Shown here: piece after piece, positions 1 to 9,284 of the stretch
Layout of the letters: each line of letters begins with the position of its first letter
How positions within the stretch are numbered: the stretch's first letter is position 1
Program-made: the position numbers and the translations under genes
DNA from: JBPOHE01 sp052035915
Lineage (GTDB): Bacteria; Pseudomonadota; Gammaproteobacteria; Chromatiales; Chromatiaceae
Assembly (NCBI GenBank): GCA_052035915.1
Contig: JBPOHE010000121.1
Span: 1-19,054, forward strand
Length of the DNA: 19,054 bases
Direction of reading: 5' to 3'
Notes under the pieces: model-generated
Database searches by the model: none
The model's input: the letters and a program-made list of their open reading frames with translations, nothing else
Told to the model about the DNA's origin: nothing

Positions 1-52
1 CCTCTTCAAATCGCATCTTCCGGATCTCCTGTAACAGTTTCGTTCGGTTCAT
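1..52 (-). CDS. Probable transposase, N-terminal 17 codons only (runs off the left edge)
   Basis: Reading the minus strand from an ATG at 52-50 gives MNRTKLLQEIRKMRFEE and continues off the window. The MRFEE-type opening is typical of helix-turn-helix transposases annotated as ISNCY-like, as I recall that family. A strong Shine-Dalgarno (GAGGAGG, complement of about 57-65) sits just upstream of this ATG, so the start is well supported. The tandem repeats at 76-110 look like the terminal region of the same element. Only 17 residues are visible, so the family assignment is tentative; that it is a translated minus-strand gene start is more secure. Confidence 0.5.
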   Translation of the reverse strand, partial: MNRTKLLQEIRKMRFEE

Positions 53-75
53 CGGGTACCTCCTCGGCACCCACT

Positions 76-110
76 ACACCGGACAGATCATGTGCTACAA
101 CACCGGACAG
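76..110. repeat. Tandem 11-bp repeats, probable insertion-sequence end
   Basis: ACACCGGACAG occurs at 76-86 and again at 100-110, a 24-bp period. Both copies lie immediately upstream of the transposase-like start at 52. Repeated transposase-binding motifs just inside an element end are common, so the IS boundary is probably near 110-115. The other end and any target duplication are outside the window, so the boundary is inferred. Confidence 0.45.
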
Positions 111-229
111 TTTATTTGCTCCCTACAAAACAACTATCGACCCCCTGGTGAAGATGGTTCCCTGTGGCATAATCCCTTCATTGTTCTCGAGGCCCCGCAG
201 GCGCGGGCCATTCTCGGGGAGTCAAGAGT

Positions 230-1216
230 ATGCAGATCCTTGCGGGCGATATCGGGGGTACCAAAACCCGGCTCGCCATTCTCAGCCTTATCGGTCCCCG
301 GATCCAAGTCTTGGTTGAAAAGACCTATCCCAGTCCGGCTTACCCGAGCTTCGAGAGCCTCCTCGACGGCTTTCTCCAGGACTATTCCGATCACAGATGT
401 GACGGCGCCTGTTTCGGCGTGGCCGGACCTGTGCAGGACAATCGTTGTACTACCACCAATCTTCCCTGGCAGCTTGATGGCGGTGAATTGGCCGCCGCGC
501 TCGGCCTCGGCCCGGTCTGGTTGCTCAATGACCTCGAAGCCACGGCCTGGGGTATCGCCGCCCTGGGTGAGGAGGATTTTGCGGAACTTCAAGCGGGCGC
601 CCTTTCCTCCAGCGGGAATCGTGCTGTCATTGCCGCCGGCACCGGCCTCGGCGAGGCGGGGATGTTCTGGGACGGTCGCCATCATCGCCCCTTCGCCTCC
701 GAGGGGGGGCACACGGATTTCAGCCCCAACAGCGAATTGGAGATCGAGTTGTGGCGATTTTTGTGTCGACGCTATCAGCATCTGAGCTGGGAACGGGTCC
801 TCTCGGGGCCGGGTCTGGTGAACCTCTATGAATTCATGCGCGAGTATCACCAGGCAACGACCCCAACCTGGCTGTTGGAAGAGATGTCGACAGGTCCCGC
901 CGCCGCGGCTATCTCCCAGGCCGCGCTGGAGGGTCGGGACGAACTCTGTCGCGAAACCCTCGACCTCTTCGTGCGCCTCTATGGCGTCGAGGCGGGCAAC
1001 CAGGCGCTCAAGGTCATGGCGACCGGCGGGGTATTCGTCGGTGGCGGCATTGCTCCCAAGATCCTGCCCGCCCTCCTAGAAGGCGGCTTTCTCGCGGGAT
1101 TCCTCGCCAAAGGTCGCATGAGGCCGCTCCTGGAAGGCATCCAGGTGCGGATCATCCTCAATGATCGGGCGGCTTTGTTAGGTCCGGGCGTCTTCGTCGC
1201 GGCTCGGGAGTGGTGA
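230..1216 (+). CDS. glk: Glucokinase (ATP-dependent, E. coli Glk type)
   Basis: This 328-residue protein matches the usual bacterial glucokinase length of about 320 and would phosphorylate cytosolic glucose to glucose-6-phosphate. The N-terminus carries the phosphate-binding motif GDIGGTKTR (residues 7-15). It is followed by GVAGPV, LLNDLEATAWGI with the catalytic Asp of the LND motif, AAGTGLGEAG, the SEGGHTDFSP sugar-binding segment and a C-terminal ATGGVFVGGGI adenosine motif. The ATG at 230 is chosen because GDIGGTK begins six residues in, and a GGGGA Shine-Dalgarno lies about 9 nt upstream. A weak promoter candidate has its -10 (CATAAT) at 168-173 with a poor -35 17 bp upstream. The gene is solitary and convergent with the urease operon; its last 39 bp overlap the 3' end of ureG. 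It has no obvious functional link to urea use. Confidence 0.93.
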   Translation: MQILAGDIGGTKTRLAILSLIGPRIQVLVEKTYPSPAYPSFESLLDGFLQDYSDHRCDGACFGVAGPVQDNRCTTTNLPWQLDGGELAAALGLGPVWLLNDLEATAWGIAALGEEDFAELQAGALSSSGNRAVIAAGTGLGEAGMFWDGRHHRPFASEGGHTDFSPNSELEIELWRFLCRRYQHLSWERVLSGPGLVNLYEFMREYHQATTPTWLLEEMSTGPAAAAISQAALEGRDELCRETLDLFVRLYGVEAGNQALKVMATGGVFVGGGIAPKILPALLEGGFLAGFLAKGRMRPLLEGIQVRIILNDRAALLGPGVFVAAREW

Positions 1217-1879
1217 TGGTGGACTATCAGGGGGGCCGAGATCCGGCGCTGTCTCCAGCAGGCCTTCCTGTTCCAGAAAGGCGATGACCGATTCCAACCC
1301 CTGACCGGTCTTGAGATTGGTAAAGACGAAGGGGCGCTCGCCGCGCATGCGTCGGCTGTCGCGTTCCATCACCTCCAGGGAAGCGCCCACATAGGGGGCG
1401 AGGTCGATCTTGTTGATCACCAGGAGATCGGATCTGGTGATGCCGGGCCCCCCCTTGCGCGGGATCTTGTCCCCTTCGGCCACGTCGATGACATAGAGGC
1501 TGAGATCGGCCAGTTCCGGGCTGAAGGTGGCGCTGAGGTTGTCGCCGCCGCTTTCGATGAAGAGCAGGTCGAGATCCGGAAAGCGCCGGATCAGGTCTTC
1601 GACCGCGGCGAGATTCATCGAGGCATCCTCACGAATAGCGGTGTGGGGACAACCGCCGGTCTCGACGCCGATGATGCGGTCCGCTTCCAGGGCCTGGCTG
1701 CGGATGAGGAATTGGGCGTCCTCCCGGGTGTAGATGTCGTTGGTGACTACGGCGATCTGATACCGCCGGCGCATGGTTTTGCACAGGGCATCGAGCAAGG
1801 CGGTCTTGCCGGAACCGACCGGACCGCCGACGCCGACACGCAGAGGACCGCTGGGGGCCTGGGGCCTCTCCGTCGTCAT
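1178..1879 (-). CDS. ureG: Urease accessory GTPase UreG
   Basis: UreG is the SIMIBI-class GTPase that powers nickel delivery to apo-urease in a complex with UreD, UreF and UreE. Visible motifs are the P-loop GPVGSGKT (residues 19-26), the nickel-binding CPH motif at 77-79 within ETGGCPH, the switch segment ESGGDNLSATF (109-119) and the guanine-specificity motif NKID (156-159). The open frame extends upstream, but family alignment fixes the start at ATG 1879, giving MTTERPQ. No Shine-Dalgarno is visible there, because a palindromic repeat begins 2 nt upstream. The protein is 233 residues, longer than the usual 205 or so, owing to a Pro/Asp-rich tail of about 25 residues after GLLETAP that overlaps glk antisense. 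It is the last gene of the operon. Confidence 0.95.
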   Translation of the reverse strand: MTTERPQAPSGPLRVGVGGPVGSGKTALLDALCKTMRRRYQIAVVTNDIYTREDAQFLIRSQALEADRIIGVETGGCPHTAIREDASMNLAAVEDLIRRFPDLDLLFIESGGDNLSATFSPELADLSLYVIDVAEGDKIPRKGGPGITRSDLLVINKIDLAPYVGASLEVMERDSRRMRGERPFVFTNLKTGQGLESVIAFLEQEGLLETAPDLGPPDSPPSPLPSRDEDART

Positions 1880-1881
1880 AT

Positions 1882-1968
1882 ATAAGTTCGTAGGGTCCGC
1901 TTGGCGGACCTTATTGGCTTGCCAACCGACCATCGGATGGTCCGCACAGCGGACCCTACTGGACTTAT
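1882..1968. repeat. Paired REP-like palindromes between ureF and ureG
   Basis: Two small hairpins face each other. GGTCCGC-TTG-GCGGACC lies at 1894-1910 and GGTCCGC-ACA-GCGGACC at 1939-1955. Each is preceded or followed by GTAGG or its complement, so 1890-1910 and 1939-1959 form an inverted repeat with 19 of 21 matches. The symmetry extends outward into ATAAGT (1882-1887) and ACTTAT (1963-1968). This is the architecture of a REP doublet (BIME) or a miniature inverted-repeat element. In the transcript it could fold into one large or two small hairpins directly before the ureG start codon. Confidence 0.8.
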
Positions 1969-1982
1969 CAAAAAGGCTAAAT

Positions 1983-2675
1983 TCATGATCTGAACAACCT
2001 GGTGTATTGGGTCTCGTGGCGGCTGCTGGCGATCGCCAGGGCCGGGGTGGAGGCCCCCAACTCATCGTCCACCAGGGTCAAGGCTGTTTCGACCGCTGAC
2101 GGCAATCGTGGCGCCAGATGGCGTTGTACCCGCTGACCCGCGGTCTGACCCAAAGGCACCAGCTTCACCCCCGCCAGCACCTGGCCTTCCAACCAGCTCC
2201 AGGCGTAGCCGAGCAGGGCATCACGCAAGGAGATCCCATCGGCCTGGGCAGCGAGGGCGAAGCTGGCGGCTTGGCAGGATTCGAGCAGGGAGCGCCAGCG
2301 TTTGGCGCCGGGAACCCCGAGATCGGCGAGCAGACCGGCGAGGGCCCGCCCCCGCTGTCGTTCTTCGGCGCGCAATTCGGCGGTCTCGCGGCAGGCCAGC
2401 AGCCAAGTGCCCCAGCGCGCCAGGGCCTGGGCGTCGCCCCTGGCGCAGGCGTGGTAGAGCCGCGCCAGCACCGGCAGGTCGACGTGGATGAGGCTGCTCT
2501 GGATCAGGTCCGCTAACCAGCTTTCCAGGTCTGCTTCGTCCTTAACCCAGCCACCTTCGATGGCCCACTCCAAACCCTGGGAGTAGGCGAAGGCGCCGAT
2601 GGGCAAGGCCGGGCTGACCAACTGCAACAGCCGCAGCAAAGGCAAGCCAGGGTCAGTCGTGATGCTGGTGGCCAT
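1983..2675 (-). CDS. ureF: Urease accessory protein UreF
   Basis: UreF forms the UreD-UreF-UreG pre-activation complex on apo-urease and acts as a gatekeeper or GTPase-activating partner for UreG. The family signature LLQLVSPALPIGAFAYSQGLE is present near the N-terminus (paraphrased here by its key residues SPALPIGAF and SQGLE). The remainder is helical and Ala/Leu-rich, as expected. The protein is 230 residues, normal for the family. The frame can be opened by a TTG at 2687, but ATG 2675 has a GGGAGG Shine-Dalgarno (complement of 2680-2685) 4 nt upstream, so 2675 is preferred. The start lies 23 nt inside the 3' end of ureE, implying translational coupling. It is separated from ureG by about 100 bp containing the REP-like doublet. 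Confidence 0.94.
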   Translation of the reverse strand: MATSITTDPGLPLLRLLQLVSPALPIGAFAYSQGLEWAIEGGWVKDEADLESWLADLIQSSLIHVDLPVLARLYHACARGDAQALARWGTWLLACRETAELRAEERQRGRALAGLLADLGVPGAKRWRSLLESCQAASFALAAQADGISLRDALLGYAWSWLEGQVLAGVKLVPLGQTAGQRVQRHLAPRLPSAVETALTLVDDELGASTPALAIASSRHETQYTRLFRS

Positions 2676-3147
2676 GATGCCTCCCAATACCTTGATCAGC
2701 GTGGTGGGAAATCACTTCATGCCCATGATAGGCCCCGGGTTCGGGGTCAAAGGGCGCCTGCTCGATCTCGATTTCGATGCCGAGCCCCAGCCCCAGCACC
2801 ATCTCGTCCAATACGGGATCCTGGGGATAACGCAGCCATCCTTCGCCGATCTGCAGCGGCACATGGCGGTTGCCCAGGTGATAGCTGGCCCGGGCCAACA
2901 GCCGGGGATCAGCGCCGCGTACCCTGGAGACCAGTTCGCTTGCCGCCCGGACAGCGACGATATAGCCCTCGTCGCTGGCGAGCCGGTCGCCGTCGCGCAA
3001 TACCCCGCCCCGCTCCAAGAACAACCCGGCCTCCAGGCCGTTGTCCAGTCGGACCCGTAGACGGCTCTTGGAACGCTGTTCCAGGGTCAGGGTCAGGGTC
3101 GCGGCGGCGGGCGCTGGCTCGGCGAGCTTGTGGGTGAGACGGATCAT
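2653..3147 (-). CDS. ureE: Urease nickel metallochaperone UreE
   Basis: UreE binds nickel in the cytosol and passes it to UreG for insertion into urease. The conserved core YHLGNRHVPLQI is at residues 89-100, with H95 equivalent to the essential inter-subunit nickel ligand H96 of Klebsiella UreE. The C-terminus is a histidine-rich tail with nine His in the last 24 residues (141-164). The peripheral metal-site histidines of the Klebsiella protein (H110 and H112) are replaced here, since the segment reads RYPQDPVLDEM with Gln and Pro at those places. Start ATG 3147 is chosen by alignment (MIRLTHKL); it follows the ureC stop by 2 nt and has no clear Shine-Dalgarno, so it probably relies on re-initiation. 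The length of 164 residues is typical. Confidence 0.93.
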   Translation of the reverse strand: MIRLTHKLAEPAPAAATLTLTLEQRSKSRLRVRLDNGLEAGLFLERGGVLRDGDRLASDEGYIVAVRAASELVSRVRGADPRLLARASYHLGNRHVPLQIGEGWLRYPQDPVLDEMVLGLGLGIEIEIEQAPFDPEPGAYHGHEVISHHADQGIGRHHGHQHHD

Positions 3148-3149
3148 GG

Positions 3150-4913
<1,764 letters not shown>

Positions 4914-4959
4914 CTTGCCTTACCTCGAAAAGCTTACGAATCCGGCCATGAAACAGGCG

Positions 4960-5040
4960 TTCGCCCTGAGCCTGCTGAGGTATCGAAGCACAAAGGGCGA
5001 AAACACTATGGGCTTCGACGGTTCGACGGGCTCAGCACCC
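4960..5040. repeat. Palindromic intergenic repeat between ureB and ureC
   Basis: TTCGCCCT at 4960-4967 pairs with AGGGCGAA at 4994-5001, and the block GAGCCTG...TCGAAG is echoed in reverse by CTTCGACGG...GGGCTCAGC at 5013-5035. The CTTCGAC/GGGCTCAG vocabulary is that of a widespread proteobacterial intergenic repeat family, as I recall it. It fills the middle of the 203-bp gap (4914-5116) between ureB and ureC. These genes are normally almost contiguous, so the repeat looks like a later arrival. No coding sequence is seen in the gap. Confidence 0.6.
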
Positions 5041-5116
5041 GGCCCGGGGGGTGTCGTGAATTTTGGGGCCGAACGAATAGCTTCGCCATCGGGAAACCCC
5101 TCTTGATCACTATCCC

Positions 5117-5428
5117 TCATTCGTCCAACGCACCCATGACGGCGGCGTTGAAGCCATAGACCCGGCGCGCCCCGGCATAGGCGACCAGACGCACCTCCCG
5201 GGTCTGCCCGGGTTCGAAGCGCACCGCGGTCCCTGCCGGGATATCGAGGCGATAGCCCCGGGCGGCGGCGCGATCGAAGCTCAGGGCCGGGTTGGTCTCG
5301 AAGAAGTGGTAATGGGAGCCCACTTGGATGGGGCGGTCACCGGTATTGGCGACCATCAGGGTAACCCCTGGACGTCCGACATTGAGTTCGATCTCGCCCG
5401 CGACAGCGACGATTTCACCTGGAATCAT
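5117..5428 (-). CDS. ureB: Urease beta subunit UreB
   Basis: UreB is one of the three structural subunits of the bacterial (UreABC)3 urease and contributes to the fold beside the active-site flap of UreC. The 103-residue product matches the usual 101-106. It shows the family core MIPGEI at the start, NTGDRPIQVGSHYHFFE in the middle, then GYRLDIPAGTAVRFEPGQ and the GARRVYGFN end motif. ATG 5428 is preceded by a GGGGGA Shine-Dalgarno and follows the ureA stop by 11 nt. Separate ureA and ureB genes are the common arrangement in Proteobacteria, unlike the fused subunits of Helicobacter. Confidence 0.96.
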   Translation of the reverse strand: MIPGEIVAVAGEIELNVGRPGVTLMVANTGDRPIQVGSHYHFFETNPALSFDRAAARGYRLDIPAGTAVRFEPGQTREVRLVAYAGARRVYGFNAAVMGALDE

Positions 5429-5439
5429 GCCGGGTCCCC

Positions 5440-5742
5440 CTAAAAGATGGGCTGATGGACGGTCACCAATTTAGTGCCGTCAGGAAAGGTGGCTTCAATC
5501 TGGACCTCGGGGATCATCTCCGCCACTCCATCCATGACCTCCTCCCGACTGAGGATATGGCGCCCATAGTCCATGAGTTCGGCGACGCTGCGACCATCCC
5601 GGGCGCCTTCCAGGATGGCCGCGCTGAGATAGGCGACCGCCTCCGGATAATTGAGCCTGAGGCCCCTGGCCTTGCGGCGCTCAGCCAGCAGGGCGGCGGT
5701 AAAGAGGAGTAGTTTGTCTTTTTCACGGGGGGTCAAATCCAC
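5440..5742 (-). CDS. ureA: Urease gamma subunit UreA
   Basis: UreA is the small structural subunit of urease. Recognisable segments are LTPREKDKLLLFTAALLAERR at the N-terminus (key residues TPREKDK), LNYPEAVA, GRSVAELM and the C-terminal FPDGTKLVTVHQPI. The open frame starts at a TTG (5763). A GTG at 5742 instead gives exactly 100 residues beginning MDLTPREKDK, the canonical UreA length and start. A GAGG Shine-Dalgarno lies 8 nt before that GTG, so 5742 is chosen. The gene follows ureD by 27 nt and precedes ureB by 11 nt. Confidence 0.95.
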   Translation of the reverse strand: MDLTPREKDKLLLFTAALLAERRKARGLRLNYPEAVAYLSAAILEGARDGRSVAELMDYGRHILSREEVMDGVAEMIPEVQIEATFPDGTKLVTVHQPIF

Positions 5743-5769
5743 GCCATTCGCCTCGCTCGTCAATTCAGA

Positions 5770-6600
5770 TCAGGTGGCCCAGATGCGCGGCACAGAGGCC
5801 GTGCGCCCCATGAGGCGGGGCCGCAGCCGTTCCCACAGCCGCAGAAAATCCCGTCGTGCCGCCGCCGTGTCCGCGCCCAACCAACGGACCACCAACAGCC
5901 TGTCCACCAGGGTGGCACCATGTCGGGCTGACGGCGACATGGCCTCATCTCGCACCAGCGCCAGTTCAGCGGAAGTCGCCGGCAAGGCGAGCAGGGTGCC
6001 GACCACGGCCTGACCCCGCAATCGGGTGGGGCCGTCGAACCCCTGACCATCGCCCAGGAACAGGCGCTCGATCAACCGCGGCCCATCCGCTTGCCGGACT
6101 TCCAGGCCCAGATCGAGCTGGCCCTGGGTGAAACGCTCGGCGCTGGCCGGACGCCCGAGACAGAGGATATCCCAGGCGATGAGGGTCCCGCCATCGGCAA
6201 CTTCGATTCTGGTGCGCTGCGTCAATCGCGCGCCATCGAACACAATGCTTTCCTGGGGCAACCATTCCAGCGCACCGTCAGACTCGACTGCAAGTCGTTG
6301 ATTTACCTGTGCGGTCGCGCCGCCGCTACGATAGATCTTGGTCGCCCCCGGGGTGGTGAGCAAGGCTTTTGCGCTGCCCGCAACCTCCAGGCCGAGGTCG
6401 AGTCGATCGCCACCGACGATACCCCCGGGCGGGTGCAGAAGATAGAGGTGACAGACCTCGCCTTCGGGGTAGAAGGGTCGCTGTACCACCAGCGGCCCCC
6501 GCTGCACCCGCCGTGTCAATTCGGTCCGCGAGCCCCGGGGCGCGAACTGCAACGCCAGACTGGCCTCCCAACCCGGGGTTGCGATCACCGCCGCCCTCAT
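5770..6600 (-). CDS. ureD: Urease accessory protein UreD (UreH)
   Basis: UreD docks on apo-urease and scaffolds UreF and UreG during metallocentre assembly. The 276-residue length is normal. Family features are RGPLVVQRPFYPEG, LHPPGGIVGGD, LLTTPGATKIYRS and EWLPQESIVFDGA; the Pro-Gly-Gly and TTPGATK(I/V)YRS blocks are the most diagnostic. The start ATG overlaps the urtE stop in an ATGA arrangement (6597-6600). There is no strong Shine-Dalgarno, so translation is probably coupled to urtE. This junction joins the transporter and enzyme halves of the operon into one transcriptional unit. Confidence 0.95.
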   Translation of the reverse strand: MRAAVIATPGWEASLALQFAPRGSRTELTRRVQRGPLVVQRPFYPEGEVCHLYLLHPPGGIVGGDRLDLGLEVAGSAKALLTTPGATKIYRSGGATAQVNQRLAVESDGALEWLPQESIVFDGARLTQRTRIEVADGGTLIAWDILCLGRPASAERFTQGQLDLGLEVRQADGPRLIERLFLGDGQGFDGPTRLRGQAVVGTLLALPATSAELALVRDEAMSPSARHGATLVDRLLVVRWLGADTAAARRDFLRLWERLRPRLMGRTASVPRIWAT

Positions 6601-7292
6601 ACCGTGAGGTATTCACGCACCAGGTCTTCACCCAGCTCGGCGATCGCCCCATTGGCTACCGCCCGTCCACGATCCAGGATACAAAAGCGGTCGGCCACTC
6701 GGCGGGCAAAGGGCAATTTCTGCTCTACCAGCAGCACGGTGAGGCCAGTCTCGCGATTGAGTCGGCGGATGATGTCGCCGATCTCGGCGACGATATTGGG
6801 CTGGATGCCTTCGGTGGGCTCGTCGAGAATCAACAATTTGGGGTCGAGGGCCAGGGCGCGACCTATGGCCAATTGCTGTTGCTGGCCGCCGGAGAGATCG
6901 CCGCCGCGACGCCCCAGCATCTCCTTGAGCACCGGGAACAACTCGAAGACCAACTCAGGGAGTTGCCGACAAGGGTCTCTCCTGGCCGGCAGGCCGATTT
7001 CCAGATTCTCCTGGACCGTGAGCAAGGGAAATATCTGCCGCCCCTGGGGGACATAGCCGATGCCCAGACCGGCGCGACGGTCGGCGGCGAGCTTGGTGAG
7101 GTCCAGGCCGGAAAACTCAAGGGTACCGGAACGCACCGGCAGCAGACCCATAATGCACTGGAGCAGGGTGGTTTTGCCGACGCCGTTGCGACCCATGAGA
7201 CAGGTACAACGACCTTCCGGGACTTCGAGGTTCAGATCCCAGAGGCTGTGGCTCTCGCCGTAGAACTGGTTGAGGCCACGGACGCTCAGCAT
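6597..7292 (-). CDS. urtE: Urea ABC transporter ATP-binding protein UrtE
   Basis: UrtE is one of the two ATPases of the branched-chain-amino-acid-like urea importer and works at the inner membrane with UrtB, UrtC and UrtD. The 231-residue protein has Walker A GRNGVGKT (34-41), a Q-loop in GYVPQGRQIFP (79-89), the signature LSGGQ (133-137) and Walker B LLILDEP (153-159). It resembles LivF. UrtE identity over LivF rests on the adjacent urt and ure genes and on the GYVPQGRQIFP and IQPN segments common in UrtE. The start is ATG 7292 (MLSVRGLNQ), with GGAG 9 nt upstream. An upstream in-frame stretch to 7346 is repeat sequence and not coding. Confidence 0.94.
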   Translation of the reverse strand: MLSVRGLNQFYGESHSLWDLNLEVPEGRCTCLMGRNGVGKTTLLQCIMGLLPVRSGTLEFSGLDLTKLAADRRAGLGIGYVPQGRQIFPLLTVQENLEIGLPARRDPCRQLPELVFELFPVLKEMLGRRGGDLSGGQQQQLAIGRALALDPKLLILDEPTEGIQPNIVAEIGDIIRRLNRETGLTVLLVEQKLPFARRVADRFCILDRGRAVANGAIAELGEDLVREYLTV

Positions 7293-7311
7293 AGCGGCGG
7301 CTCCGGTGTGG

Positions 7312-7357
7312 CCCTCACCCCCAACCCCTCTCCCGCGGATGGGCAAGGGGCGTTGGG
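7312..7357. repeat. CCCTCACCCC-type hairpin repeat between urtD and urtE
   Basis: CCCTCACCCCCAACCCCTCT starts at 7312. CCCAACCCCT (7320-7329) pairs with AGGGGCGTTGGG (7346-7357), giving a GC-rich hairpin with a two-base bulge. This is the widespread CCCTCACCCC/AACCCCTCTCCC intergenic repeat type, as I recall it; a related sequence occurs at 12381-12494. It sits in the 100-bp urtD-urtE gap. There is no T-tract on the minus strand, so it is not a classical terminator, but it could attenuate or stabilise the message. Confidence 0.6.
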
Positions 7358-7392
7358 CCTGGGAGTCCGGCGGCTTGGTTTTTCCTGCATCT

Positions 7393-8192
<800 letters not shown>

Positions 8193-8193
<1 letters not shown>

Positions 8194-9284
8194 CAGTCGG
8201 CCCCCCGTCCCGCCACCAGTCCGGCCAGTCCCTTGGGCAACAAGAGGGTGACCAGCACAAACAGCCCGCCCAGGGTAAAGAGCCAGATATCCGGCATGGC
8301 CGCGGTGAGATAGGTCTTGGCGAAGTTTACCAGCAGGGCGCCCAGGACGGCGCCGTAGAGGGTGGCGCGGCCGCCCACCGCCACCCAGATCACCACCTCG
8401 ATGGAGTTCAGCGGCGAGAACTCGCTGGGATTGATGATGCCGACCTGGGGCACATAGAGCGCCCCGGCGAGTCCGGCCAGCGTGGCGGAGAAGGTGAAGA
8501 TCCACAGCTTGAAGCCCTCCACCCGGTAGCCGAGGGAGCGCACCCGGGGTTCGGCGTCGCGGATGGCGATCGCCACCCGACCGAAGCGGGAATCGACGAT
8601 GAAGCGACAGGCCAGATAGCCCAGCGCCAACGCCAGGGCGGAGACGACGAAGAGGGCGAGGCGCATGCCGTCCGCCTGGAGGTTGAAGCCCAGCAGCTCC
8701 TTGAAGTCGGTAAGGCCGTTGTTGCCGCCGAAGCCCATCTCGTTGCGGAAGAAGGCCAGCATCAGGGCATAGGTGAGGGCCTGGGTGATGATCGACAGAT
8801 AGACCCCGGTGACCCGGGAGCGAAAGGCCAGCCAGCCGAACAGCAGCGCCAGCAGCCCCGGAACCAGGATCGCCATCAACAGGGCATAGCCGAACAGGTC
8901 GAAACCGTGCCAGAACCAGGGCAATTCCTGCCAATTCAGAAACACCATGAAGTCCGGCAAGACAGGGTGACCATAGACTCCCCGCTCGCCAATCTGGCGC
9001 ATCAGGTACATGCCCATGGCGTAGCCGCCGAGGGCGAAGAAGGCGCCATGCCCGAGGCTGAGGATACCCAGATAGCCCCAAGCCAGGTCCACCGCCAGGG
9101 CCAGCAGGGCATAGCTGAGATATTTACCCAGCAGGGTGACCGTGTAGGTGGACAGGTGGAGTGTATGTCCGCTCGGCAGCGCCAGGTTGAGCACCGGCAC
9201 CGTGACCATGGCCAGGCCAAGCAGCGTCAGGAACACCCGGCTGCCCCGATCCGACGGCAGGATGGCGGCCAGACCCATGTTCAT
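8193..9284 (-). CDS. urtC: Urea ABC transporter permease UrtC
   Basis: UrtC is a LivM-like inner-membrane permease that pairs with UrtB to form the urea channel. The 363-residue protein is highly hydrophobic with about nine or ten predicted membrane segments. The permease motif WGYLGILSLGHGAFFALGGY is near residues 69-88, and later blocks include RSRVTGVYLSIITQALTYA, GGNNGLTDF, SLGYRVEGFKLWIFTFSA and VGGRATLYGA. The real start is ATG 9284, which overlaps the urtB stop as ATGA and has GGAG upstream; the long open frame extending to 10175 is a shadow of urtB. The stop overlaps the urtD start by one base. Confidence 0.95.

Noticed and set aside
134..850. Minus-strand open frame opposite glk
   Set aside because: Antisense shadow of a glucokinase with all motifs intact.
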